Below, piece after piece: positions 27,575 through 35,249 of a stretch of 64,000 bases of DNA. The position numbers were made by a program, and so were the translations under genes. The notes under the pieces are model-generated. The model ran no database searches. It saw only the letters and a list, made by a program, of their open reading frames with translations, and was not told where the DNA came from. The stretch is taken from NCBI GenBank assembly GCA_942491955.1, contig CALOCV010000008.1, forward strand, positions 11,221 through 75,220, given 5' to 3'. Numbering within the stretch: the first letter of the stretch is position 1; the number at the start of each line of letters is the position of its first letter. Origin of the DNA: CALOCV01 sp942491955 (GTDB taxonomy: Bacteria; Chlamydiota; Chlamydiia; Chlamydiales; CALOCV01).

Positions 27575-28575
27575 AAGAACCTGTTCAAAATTCTCTTTAA
27601 AAGTGTATAAGGTTTATTTTCAACAATCCATTGGAGATAACCTTGACTCATTCTTATCCAAGCAATATCAATCCCGAACAATTTGACAAGATTAAGCCTA
27701 TCCTTGAATCTGCGCGCAAAAAAACTCGTCCTCGAAGCGTTGATTTATATCATGTGTTCTGTGGAGTACTGTATGTTTTAAAAAGTGGATGTCAATGGCG
27801 AATGTTGCCAAAAGAGTTTCCTAAATGGCGTACCTGTCACTATTATTTTAGCATCTGGAGTGAAAAGAAAAACGACAACTCCATTAGCGCTCTTGAAAAA
27901 GTTTTAAAAAAAAATAATTGGTGAGGTTCGACAAAGCACTGGACGGAAAGAGAAAACCAGTTTTATTATTGTTGATGCACAGAGCGTGAAAAATACTGAT
28001 ACGGCTCAAGAGAAAGGTTATGATGCGGGGAAAAAAATATCAGGGATTAAGCGTCACATCGCAGTCGACACGCAAGGATTGCCACATGCAATTCATATCA
28101 CGACTGCGAATATTACTGATCGAGGCGGAGCTTTGGAAATGTTTTCATGGAATGAAGACGTTTTATCGGATGTAGAAAATGTTCTTGTAGATGGAGGTTA
28201 CAGTGGGTATTCATTTGCAAATGGTGTAGAGAGGCTTCTTCACTGCAAGGTAGAAGTTGCTAAAAGAAGCGAACTTCACACTTTTAACCTGAGTTTTGGG
28301 TTATCTCCTCTGATATTAGAGGATTTTGGCAAATATGGATTTTTTGGAATATGCTTATTTTTCGGACAAAACTCGTAGGTCAATTACCTGAAGATCAAGG
28401 AGATAAACCCAAAACTCAGGTTTTTAAGGTAATTCCTAAAAGATGGGTTGTAGAGCGCTCCTTTGCCTGGTTGGAGAAATGCCGTAGGTTATGGAAAAAT
28501 TGCGAAAGAAAGCTTAATACCAGCCTACATATGGTTATTATTGCTTTTGCTGTTTTGCTTGTGCAAAGATTATAA
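27575..28575 (+). pseudogene. IS5-family transposase, split frame and interrupted by a 137-bp element
   Basis: Reads as a two-frame IS5-type transposase. Frame 1 (27631-27924) has the N-terminal DUF4096-like domain (CGVLYVLKSGCQWRMLP, WRTCHYYF). It passes to a second frame at a run of nine A (27906-27914); that frame has the DDE parts IIVDAQSVKNTD, GIKRHIAVDTQGLPHAI and NVLVDGGYSG. The A9 run could allow slippage, or it is a mutation. After KRSELHTF the gene is cut by a 137-bp element (28286-28422); the coding sequence then resumes with KVIPKRWVVERSFAWLEKCRRLWKNCE. The element end may be AAGAACCTGTTC near 27575; the right end is not identifiable. Inactive as it stands. Confidence 0.88.
28286..28422. 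mobile_element. 137-bp MITE-like element inside the transposase (family 3)
   Basis: Terminal inverted repeats AACCTGAGTTTTGGG / CCCAAAACTCAGGTT, extended by TTATCTCC / GGAGATAAA. Removing the element and one TTT restores the frame HTF-KVIPKRW exactly. The duplication is TTT, or TTTTA if the ends are taken one base shorter. It carries no gene. Confidence 0.88.
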
Positions 28576-28609
28576 ACTACCACAGAGCCCACAGGGAACA
28601 CAGAGAGGG
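28574..28609. repeat. Left inverted repeat flanking the GxxExxY gene
   Basis: AACTACCACAGAGCCCACAG and the following GGAACACAGAGAGGG form one arm; the reverse complement, with two or three differences, lies at 29219-29254. The arm begins at the end of the transposase frame. Its final GAGAGGG is placed four to five bases before the GxxExxY start codon and probably serves as the ribosome site. Confidence 0.85.
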
Positions 28610-28613
28610 TTTT

Positions 28614-29024
28614 ATGAATTATTTAGTTAATCCTGACGTATCTGAAGAAATAGATGGACGTGAAACAGATCCTTTAACAGGTAATATCATAGGGGCTGCT
28701 ATTGATGTACATCGTGCATTAGGACCTGGTTTGCTTGAATCAGCTTATGAAGCTTGTCTTCTTTATGAACTAAGACTAAGGCGGTTAAAGGTTGAAGCCC
28801 AAAAACCTTTACCTATCTTTTATAAAGATGTTATGCTGGACTGCGGTTATCGTCTTGATTTGATTGTAGAAGATCAGGTAATCATAGAAATTAAATCTGT
28901 GAATGCAATAGCTCCAATACATGAAGCACAATTATTATCCTATTTACGGCTTTATGGAACTTCTACTCGAGGCTTACTTATTAATTTTAATGTAAAACGA
29001 TTAGTAAAGGCATTCGCAGAATAA
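28614..29024 (+). CDS. GxxExxY protein
   Basis: 136 aa, typical length. The signature is present: ALGPGLLESAYEACLLYEL (G..E..Y), followed by KPLPIFYKDVMLDCGYRLDLIVEDQVIIEIKS, which has the D...EIK pattern of PD-(D/E)XK nuclease folds. Function of the family is not established. The gene sits in its own unit between inverted repeats and its ribosome site lies in the left repeat. The C-terminus (RLVKAFAE) seems altered: 160 bases on, past a repeat, is a second version of the end (LVEGIRRMKI) closer to the family form. Confidence 0.85.
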   Translation: MNYLVNPDVSEEIDGRETDPLTGNIIGAAIDVHRALGPGLLESAYEACLLYELRLRRLKVEAQKPLPIFYKDVMLDCGYRLDLIVEDQVIIEIKSVNAIAPIHEAQLLSYLRLYGTSTRGLLINFNVKRLVKAFAE

Positions 29025-29036
29025 ACGTCCTGTGGT

Positions 29037-29187
29037 AGTTTTGGGTATTATCTCCTCTGAAATTTATTCAGAAGATTTTGGCTTAAATGATGGATTGTTT
29101 TTTCGAAGAATACTTCCATTAGCTTTTTTCGAGAACAAAAAAAACATAGGTAGGAAATAAAAAAAGATAAATGCAAAACTCAGGTTA
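29037..29187. mobile_element. Diverged family-3 element behind the GxxExxY gene
   Basis: AGTTTTGGGTATTATCTCC at the left and GCAAAACTCAGGTTA at the right match the ends of the element at 28286-28422, and CTCTGA...TTCAGAAGATTTTGG is also shared. The outermost left bases (AACCTG) are replaced by CTGTGGT of the neighbouring inverted repeat. Confidence 0.65.
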
Positions 29188-29218
29188 GTAGAAGGCATTC
29201 GTCGAATGAAGATATAAC

Positions 29219-29254
29219 CCCTCTCTGTGCCCTCTGTGGGCTCTGTGGTAGTTT
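29219..29254. repeat. Right inverted repeat flanking the GxxExxY gene
   Basis: CCCTCTCTGTGCCCTCTGTG followed by GGCTCTGTGGTAGTTT, the reverse complement of the arm at 28574-28609 with a few differences. It runs directly into coding sequence of the next membrane gene, marking where the unit was inserted. Confidence 0.85.
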
Positions 29255-29844
29255 TTATTTACATTTTTACAATTCTATTCCTCGTCATTGTGACTCTTCT
29301 CCCCTATATCTTTCTCACTGCGATAGGACATCCACAAAAACCCGGCCTCGTCTCTTTTCTTGCCTCTATTATCCATTGGGTATTACAAATTTTCATGTGG
29401 ATGGCAAGCATCCAAATTGTTTTGATTGCTGCTCGGGGAGAGAAACCCCATTTTAGCGACATTTTCCGCCCCATCCCCCGCTTTTTCCCCTACCTTGGTG
29501 CGTCAATCCTCTATTTTCTCATCATTCTCGCCGGTACCATCCTACTCGTCTTCCCCGCTTTCATCTGGGGAATACGGTATAGCTTGTACCCCTATTTCAT
29601 CATCGAAAAAAAATACGGCGTCTTCCAAGCCCTGCAAGCCAGTGCCAAAACAACCTATGGAGCCAAATGGGATCTTCTTGGATTATACAGTGCATCTTGG
29701 TTCCTCAACCTAGCAGGTGCCGCCATTGCCCTTCTTGGCCTCTTCGTCACCGGACCGATCACCTGGATCGCTTATGCCTTCGTCTACTACAAACTTCTTG
29801 AACAAACAAAAGAGATATCCCCATCGCCCCAAACCCATGAATAA
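29227..29844 (+). CDS. Integral membrane protein, N-terminus displaced by a repeat
   Basis: Up to 205 aa. The only upstream start, GTG 29227, lies within the inverted repeat, so the original start has probably been replaced. At least four hydrophobic spans are visible: FTILFLVIVTLLPYIFL, ASIIHWVLQIFMWMASIQIV, GASILYFLIILAGTILLVFPA and AGAAIALLGLFVTGPITWIAY. The WGIRYSLYPYFIIEKKYG stretch between spans resembles DUF975/GPDPase-membrane-domain proteins, a weak match. Its last eight bases overlap the aminopeptidase gene, so the two were an operon. It may now be non-functional or expressed from the new start. Confidence 0.6.
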   Translation: MPSVGSVVVFIYIFTILFLVIVTLLPYIFLTAIGHPQKPGLVSFLASIIHWVLQIFMWMASIQIVLIAARGEKPHFSDIFRPIPRFFPYLGASILYFLIILAGTILLVFPAFIWGIRYSLYPYFIIEKKYGVFQALQASAKTTYGAKWDLLGLYSASWFLNLAGAAIALLGLFVTGPITWIAYAFVYYKLLEQTKEISPSPQTHE

Positions 29845-30901
29845 ACAGAAACGCCTAAACCGACTACAACAAAAGATGCAGGAAGAGAAGGTGGATGCCC
29901 TTCTCATCAATGACTTAGTCGACATATTCTATCTGTCAGGAATCCAACTTTCCGCAGGACAATGCCTTGTCACCCACGATAGCGCCCATCTCTTAGTCGA
30001 TGGGCGCTACCTAGAAATGTGCACAACCCAATCTGCCATCTCCCCTATCCTCGAAGAAAAAAACACCCTACCCTCTCTCCTCCCTCCATCCTGCAAACAA
30101 CTCGCCTTCGTCGCCGAAACCACCACCTACCAACAATGGGAAAATCTATCCTCCCAACTTCTTATTCCCCTACTCCCCGTTCCCCACTGGGTACGCGAAC
30201 AAAGAGCCATCAAAGACCCCGAAGAACTCACACTCCTCCGCAACGCCGCTCACCTCGGCTCAGAAGGATACGATTACATACTCTCCATCCTCTCCGAGGG
30301 CATTACCGAAATCGAAGTCGCTCGAGAACTAGAATTCTTCTGGAGAAAAAAAGGAGCCCAAAAACTCGGATTCGATCCCATCATCGCCTTCGGCTCTAAC
30401 ACCTCACAACCCCATTACCACCCCCAACCCATCCCCCTAAAAAAAGGTGACCCCGTCCTCATCGATATCGGCGTCTACCTCAATGGCTACCACTCCGATA
30501 TGACACGTACCCTCTTCTTCGGAGAACCCTCTCCAAAAATGCGCGAAATCTATGCCACCTGCCTCGAAGCACAAACCAACGCCCTCGCCGCTTGCCACCC
30601 CGGCACCACCGTCGGCGAAATCGACGATATCGCCCGATCCACCATCGCCAATAAAGGATTCGGCAACGCCTTCCCCCACGGCCTCGGCCACGGCGTCGGC
30701 CTCGAAATCCACGAACTCCCCATCCTCAAGGGAACAACCCCCTACCGCAATACCCCCCTAAAAGAAAATATGGTCATCACCATCGAACCCGGTATCTACC
30801 TACCCAGTATCGGCGGCGTCCGTATCGAAGATACCATCGCCATCACCAAAAATGGCTACGAAGACCTCACTCAACGCCCCAAAGAACTCGCATTCTTGTA
30901 G
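29837..30901 (+). CDS. Xaa-Pro aminopeptidase-like M24B metallopeptidase
   Basis: 354 aa from ATG 29837 (MNKQKRLNRLQQKMQEEKVD); the open frame extends further upstream over the membrane gene but only as overlap. Creatinase-type N-terminal domain, then the pita-bread M24 domain with the metal ligands: the two Asp in DIGVYLNGYHSDMTRTLFF, His in HGLGHGVGLEIHE, Glu in TIEPGIYLP and Glu in VRIEDT. Cleaves N-terminal residues that precede proline, in the cytosol. Equivalent to the pepP-type gene of Chlamydia. A hairpin cassette starts six bases behind its stop. Confidence 0.92.
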   Translation: MNKQKRLNRLQQKMQEEKVDALLINDLVDIFYLSGIQLSAGQCLVTHDSAHLLVDGRYLEMCTTQSAISPILEEKNTLPSLLPPSCKQLAFVAETTTYQQWENLSSQLLIPLLPVPHWVREQRAIKDPEELTLLRNAAHLGSEGYDYILSILSEGITEIEVARELEFFWRKKGAQKLGFDPIIAFGSNTSQPHYHPQPIPLKKGDPVLIDIGVYLNGYHSDMTRTLFFGEPSPKMREIYATCLEAQTNALAACHPGTTVGEIDDIARSTIANKGFGNAFPHGLGHGVGLEIHELPILKGTTPYRNTPLKENMVITIEPGIYLPSIGGVRIEDTIAITKNGYEDLTQRPKELAFL

Positions 30902-30906
30902 CGTTT

Positions 30907-31140
30907 TGTGGGGGACTCCGTCCCCACACCCCCTGCTGGGGAGCACAGCTCCCCAGACCCCATCGGCCGCTACCGCGGCCTCTCTTCTTTCCTTCGCTTC
31001 TGGCGTATCCTCTTTCACCCCTATTGTTTTTCGTGTGAAAGCTATCGCTTTCACACGATAATGCGATCTCGAAAACTTTGGCACTTGTGCCAAAGTTTCC
31101 TTCGATAAGCTCGACCTACGGTCGAGTGGAGTTGCAGATT
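30907..31140. repeat. Hairpin cassette behind the aminopeptidase gene
   Basis: Successive hairpins: TGTGGGG..CCCCACA (30907-30928), CTGGGGAGC-ACA-GCTCCCCAG (30936-30956), GGCCGC-TACC-GCGGCC (30965-30980), GTGTGAAAGC-TATC-GCTTTCACAC (31033-31056), ACTTTGGCAC..GTGCCAAAGT (about 31075-31096), and a CTCGAC..GTCGAG hairpin. It ends in GTAGCGAAACAAACGTCATA, a sentence shared with the cassette at 32505, which is in the opposite orientation. Confidence 0.85.
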
Positions 31141-31227
31141 CGTAGCGAAACAAACGTCATAAGCCAAAGAAACCACCGGGCCTGAGAGCGTATGGCCCAT
31201 GAGTAACACCAAACGCAATCAATAAAC

Positions 31228-31338
31228 GCGCAAATTGATCTCCATCTTTTTTTACGAAATCTGTTTTTCTATCTTACAAACTCACAAGAGTTTGCTACAA
31301 TCTCCAAAACAAATTTCGCAAAAAAAATCTTGAACCCA
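31228..31338. mobile_element. Degraded family-1 element, inverted, ends missing
   Basis: GCGCAAATTGATCTCCATC, then CTGTTTTTCTATCTTACAAAC and CCAAAACAAATTTCGCAAAA, match the reverse complement of the 160-bp element with several substitutions; neither terminal repeat remains. An older copy than the three intact ones. Confidence 0.8.
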
Positions 31339-31360
31339 ATAAGGTTTTTTAGGAGATCCT

Positions 31361-31582
31361 ATGGAAAGACTTGGAATCAGGGAGGTTAGGAGGGCGTCCC
31401 CTCTAGAGGAAGTAATTCTGGTTCATCATGGGGAATATTTGGAAAAACGTTCTTGTCAACAAGGGTTTTCGTCAGGAGGGGGAGAGGGAATTTTTTTTGC
31501 CTTAGAAGGATCCAATCGACCTAACTCTTCTTCTAGTGAAGAAACTTCCTTTTGCAAAATGAGTTGCTTTTTGTTTCTTTGA
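31361..31582 (+). CDS. Small ORF of unknown nature
   Basis: 73 aa with a good ribosome site (AGGAGATCCT before ATG). The first 30 residues (MERLGIREVRRASPLEEVIL) look protein-like; the remainder runs antisense into the 3' end of the next gene and is low in structure. It could be the truncated start of a lost gene left between repeats. No family recognised. Confidence 0.25.
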   Translation: MERLGIREVRRASPLEEVILVHHGEYLEKRSCQQGFSSGGGEGIFFALEGSNRPNSSSSEETSFCKMSCFLFL

Positions 31583-32325
31583 ACTTGTTCTTTCAGAACA
31601 CAAATAACATCATCCTTCGTGACACCACGTATAAAATTATTAAAATTTCCCCCTAAAATTTCCAGGTCATTTTCAGCAGTAGTCTTTCCCTCTTGTATCG
31701 CTTCAAGTAAAGGAAGAATTTGTTTTCTTGTTTGACAACCGGAGGGAGAAAGATTTTTGTTTGCACATTCCGAAATCCAACAATTTAACTTATCGTTTCT
31801 TACCGAAGGTTCTTTCGCATTCTTTAGTAAGTCTTCAAGCTCTTCGATTCTTTTATTCCTTGCGGCTGCCTCTTTTTCCTCAAGCTTTTTTTGTTTCTCT
31901 TCAGCAGAAAGAAACTTACCGAGTGTCAGCTTGCTGAGGAAAGAAGAGATTAAGTCGTTATTATCGTTAAATTTACTGGTTAAATAGTTTTGCACCTCTT
32001 TTACCTTGGATTTGTCAGGAAAGGCCTTCGCAAATAGAGTCATAGCATATTGGAGACAATCCTTCCTAGCATCAACCAGATCATTGGTAACGTGTTGATG
32101 CGATGAAGGATTATCGAGAAGATCCGATGAAGCTGTTCCGCCAATCTCTAGTTGCACAAAGCAATGATCTTTCAAGTCCCACAACAAACCGGTATCGGTT
32201 AAACAATCCACCATTTTACTGACATTTTTTAATTGATTCAAAGCTTGTTCACACGCATTAGACAAGGTGTCTGTAAGATATGCTTGGTAAATAAGCTCTC
32301 GAGGATTAGAGGGGGGGATTTCCAT
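31456..32325 (-). CDS. Hypothetical protein, partly coiled coil
   Basis: 289 aa, hydrophilic, no signal peptide or membrane span. A charged helical segment (EEKQKKLEEKEAAARNKRIE, followed by ELEDLLKN) at about 145-170 should form a coiled coil, and a second lies near the C-terminus (QKEVSSLEEELGRLD). AT-rich compared with the flanking housekeeping genes. It stands alone between two oppositely oriented hairpin cassettes and next to a long palindrome. No family is recognised; a lineage-specific or host-directed protein is possible but unproven. Confidence 0.55.
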   Translation of the reverse strand: MEIPPSNPRELIYQAYLTDTLSNACEQALNQLKNVSKMVDCLTDTGLLWDLKDHCFVQLEIGGTASSDLLDNPSSHQHVTNDLVDARKDCLQYAMTLFAKAFPDKSKVKEVQNYLTSKFNDNNDLISSFLSKLTLGKFLSAEEKQKKLEEKEAAARNKRIEELEDLLKNAKEPSVRNDKLNCWISECANKNLSPSGCQTRKQILPLLEAIQEGKTTAENDLEILGGNFNNFIRGVTKDDVICVLKEQVQRNKKQLILQKEVSSLEEELGRLDPSKAKKIPSPPPDENPC

Positions 32326-32393
32326 AGGACACTCACTGAATTAGAAGGAGGAACACAATGATAAAAAAAACGAAGTTATTAGTAAAGTGTTTT

Positions 32394-32494
32394 AGAACCT
32401 GTCTTCATACTTCAAATGGCTAAATTCGGATTCTTTTCTCTCCTGGAGAGAAAAGAATCCGAATTTAGCCATTTGAAGTATGAAGACAGGTTCT
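32394..32494. repeat. 101-bp perfect palindrome (50-bp arms, 1-base centre)
   Basis: AGAACCTGTCTTCATACTTC through CTCTCC (32394-32443), a single T, and the exact reverse complement to 32494. Part of the arm (ACCTGTCTTCA.ACTTCAAA..GCTAA) is also found at the 3' end of ruvA. Non-coding. Confidence 0.92.
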
Positions 32495-32504
32495 TATTTA
32501 TCAA

Positions 32505-32722
32505 GTACCGCTCGACCGAAGGGAGAGGCTTATCGTGCGAACGGCACGTTCGTGCGATGGCGTTCTTTCGAGAAAGCGGTAGCTTTCTCGAAAAAACAGA
32601 GAAGCTGTAGCGAAACAGACGTCATAAGCCAAAGACCAAGTCAAGGCCGCTTTAGCGGCCGATGGGGTCTGGGGCCCACGGCCCCAGCCAGGGGGTGTGG
32701 GGGGACGGAGTCCCCCCACACG
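32505..32722. repeat. Hairpin cassette behind the pgsA-like gene
   Basis: Read along the minus strand from the gene stop: GTGTGGGGGG..CCCCCC hairpin (about 32696-32722), CTGGGGCC..GGCCCCAG, GGCCGC-TTTA-GCGGCC, the shared ACGTCATAAGCC sentence, GAGAAAGC..GCTTTCTC, then CGTGCGAACG..CGTTCGTGCG. The same modules in the same order as behind the aminopeptidase and argS genes. Confidence 0.85.
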
Positions 32723-32723
32723 C

Positions 32724-33245
32724 CTAAAGTTTTTCGCTTTGGGCTTGGCGGACATCGCGATGGATGAGGTAGAGTTCGATGAGGGCGAAGAAGCCTAGGA
32801 CGACGAATAGGGGGAAGATAAAGTTAGGGAGGGGTTGTTGGAAGGTCAAGCTGATGAGGACAAAAAATTGGAGGGTTGTTGTGATTTTTCCGCACCAGAT
32901 GGAGCGGAACTGGTATTCGTGCCATTGTCCTCGGAAGGCGAGGTAGATACCGAAGAGGAGGACGGAAAAGTCACGGCAGAGGAAAGTTAGCACTTGGATA
33001 GGGGTTATTTGTTCTTCTTGGATAAAGATTGAGAGGGCGAAGAGGACGAAGAATTTATCCATGAGTGGGTCGAGGATAGCGCCTATTTGGCTTGTGGCGC
33101 GGAAGCGTCTTGCGTAATAGCCATCGAGGCTATCGGTGATCATGGCGACGACGATGGCGAAGATACGGTAGTAGATATCGGAAGAGAGGAAGAAGAATGC
33201 GAGGGGAGCTCGGAGGAGTGAGAGAAAATTAGAGACAGTAAACAC
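32724..33245 (-). CDS. CDP-alcohol phosphatidyltransferase (phosphatidylglycerophosphate synthase-like)
   Basis: 173 aa, starting at GTG 33245 three bases behind the ATPase stop, with TAGGTGA as ribosome site. The family signature is complete: D..DG..AR........G...D...D in DSLDGYYARRFR through LDPLMDK. Four or five membrane spans. Members exchange the CMP of CDP-diacylglycerol for an alcohol; glycerol-3-phosphate (PgsA) is the usual substrate in this size class, but the specificity is not proven. Last gene of a minus-strand operon with the metal ATPase and VIT-like gene. Confidence 0.85.
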   Translation of the reverse strand: MFTVSNFLSLLRAPLAFFFLSSDIYYRIFAIVVAMITDSLDGYYARRFRATSQIGAILDPLMDKFFVLFALSIFIQEEQITPIQVLTFLCRDFSVLLFGIYLAFRGQWHEYQFRSIWCGKITTTLQFFVLISLTFQQPLPNFIFPLFVVLGFFALIELYLIHRDVRQAQSEKL

Positions 33246-33248
33246 AGA

Positions 33249-35249
33249 TCACCTACGCAATAGTCGAAGTCCGTTTAAGCCTACGAGGATGGTTCCCCCC
33301 TCGTGCAAAATGACAGCTAGCCATAGAGGGACGACACCGGCAAGGGCGGGAAGGGCAGCGAGGAGGATAGCGCCTGCGGCCAGGATGAGATTTTCGCGCA
33401 CGACGCTAACTGTTTGGTGTGCTTTTTGGAAAAGCCAATCGAGTTTATCGATTCGATCGTGGAGGAGGACGACATCGGCGGCATCGGCAGCGGCCATACT
33501 TCCTTCTTCTCCCATGCTGATACCGACGGTGGCGCGAGCGAGTGCGGGGGCGTCGTTCATACCATCTCCGACCATGGCCAATCCTTTTTCTTGTGCGAGT
33601 TGTTCGACGTAGCGGAGTTTATCTTCGGGGCGGAGTTCTGCATAGGTGGTATCGACGCCGACTTCTCGTGCGACGCGTTCTGCGCTGGGGAGGTGATCTC
33701 CTGTGAGCATTAATGTAGCCAGATGGCGTTCTTTTTGCAATCTTTGAATCATTTCAGGAACAGAGTAGCGGATGGTATCGACAAAACGGAAGAAAAAAAC
33801 ATCGTCTTTGATAAGAAGCACGGCGATCATCTCTCCTGCTTCGCGGAAGGAGACGATGGCTTGTTCAATATTTTCGATACGATCTGGTGAAAGGCGTTTT
33901 TTTGCTCCTTCGATGTTACCAATATAGACGTTATCACCTGTTTCTAGAGTTCCAATCAGACCATATCCTGGAAGTGTTTGGAATGAAGAGATGGAAGTGG
34001 GGGGGATACCTTGTTTCTTTCCGTAGGCAAGAATTCCTTTTGCCATGGGATGGACAGCATTCCTTTCGAGGGCGAGGGCGATACTGACAACATGGGGAGG
34101 AACGGGGTTTTCTTGTAAAGAGGCAACGCCTATGCATTGAAGATCTCCTGTTGTCAAAGTCCCTGTCTTGTCAAAAGCGACGACGGTACAGGAAGCCAAA
34201 GCATCGAGAGAGATCCCTCCTTTGATCAAAAATCCCTCTTTTGCGCAGGCGCTGACGGCACTCAGGTAGGCGATGGGTATTGCAATGATCAGAGCGCAGG
34301 GAGAGGCGGCGATGAGGAAGGCTAAACCGCGGTAGATAGACCCTTCGATACCTGCATAGGGAATGTTGCTGATCCAGGGGTAAAAAACGACGAAGAGAAA
34401 CGAGATGAGAATGATGGTAATGGCATAGGTTCGGCTCCAGGTATCGAACCATCGTTGGAGGCGGGGTTTTGCTGCTTGGGCGCGTGTGACGAGTTGGATG
34501 ATACGGGAGAGGGTGGAATCGGCACTGGTATGCGTGACGGAGAGGGTCATGGCGCCTTCGAGGTTACGAGCGCCAGCTGCAACGGTATCATCGACTTTCT
34601 TTGTTAGGGGAACGCTTTCTCCTGTTAGGTGTCCCATATTGACTGAGGAGACGCCATCGACGACAATGCCATCAAGGGGAACGACCTCTCCTGCTTTGAT
34701 CAGGATTCGATCGCCTGGAATGATATCGCGCACCGATCGTTGAATGAGATCACCGGATTCGGTCCATACGAATGCGACGGTTGGGGAGAGTTTATGAAGG
34801 GCTTTTAGCGATCCTTTTGCTTTGGAAGTGACGGCATCTTCCATAGCACCTGATAGGGCGAAGAGGACGAGAAGCAAACCTCCTTCCATCCCGCTTCCGA
34901 TGAAGACAGAAGAAAAAGCGGCTAAAGTCATTAAGATATCGATATTGACATCAAAAAGGGCGAGATCTTCAACGGCTTCAATGAGTGCCGGTATTCCGGC
35001 AAAAAAATAGACACAGACGAGTAAAAAATGGGAGAGGGAAAGCCATGTTGGAGAAAAAGAGAAGAGGAAGGAGAAAAAGAGGAGCACTGCTGACAGGACG
35101 GATGCTTTTAGTGTGAGATAGCTTGCCCAGCGCCTTGAAGAGGGGCGAAGAAAAGGGCTAAACAGCTCCTCTTTCCCCATCTCAAAAAATTCTTCAAAAA
35201 AAATCGGACCAGAAGGATCATGTCTGGGAAGAGAGGAAGAGTGCATCAT
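33249..35249 (-). CDS. Heavy-metal-translocating P1B-type ATPase (ZntA/CadA-like)
   Basis: 666 aa. All P-type blocks are present: TGESVPL actuator motif, SPC in the transport helix (AASPCALIIAIPIAYLSA), phosphorylation site DKTGTLTTG, HP motif (NAVHPMAKGIL), hinge GDGMNDAPALA, and the C-terminal HEGGTILVGLNGLRLL typical of Zn/Cd/Co members. There is no CxxC metal-binding domain at the N-terminus. An inner-membrane exporter of divalent metal is expected. Starts at an ATGATG overlapping the upstream stop, so coupled translation. Corresponds to the CT727-type gene of Chlamydia. Confidence 0.9.
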   Translation of the reverse strand: MMHSSSLPRHDPSGPIFFEEFFEMGKEELFSPFLRPSSRRWASYLTLKASVLSAVLLFFSFLFSFSPTWLSLSHFLLVCVYFFAGIPALIEAVEDLALFDVNIDILMTLAAFSSVFIGSGMEGGLLLVLFALSGAMEDAVTSKAKGSLKALHKLSPTVAFVWTESGDLIQRSVRDIIPGDRILIKAGEVVPLDGIVVDGVSSVNMGHLTGESVPLTKKVDDTVAAGARNLEGAMTLSVTHTSADSTLSRIIQLVTRAQAAKPRLQRWFDTWSRTYAITIILISFLFVVFYPWISNIPYAGIEGSIYRGLAFLIAASPCALIIAIPIAYLSAVSACAKEGFLIKGGISLDALASCTVVAFDKTGTLTTGDLQCIGVASLQENPVPPHVVSIALALERNAVHPMAKGILAYGKKQGIPPTSISSFQTLPGYGLIGTLETGDNVYIGNIEGAKKRLSPDRIENIEQAIVSFREAGEMIAVLLIKDDVFFFRFVDTIRYSVPEMIQRLQKERHLATLMLTGDHLPSAERVAREVGVDTTYAELRPEDKLRYVEQLAQEKGLAMVGDGMNDAPALARATVGISMGEEGSMAAADAADVVLLHDRIDKLDWLFQKAHQTVSVVRENLILAAGAILLAALPALAGVVPLWLAVILHEGGTILVGLNGLRLLRR

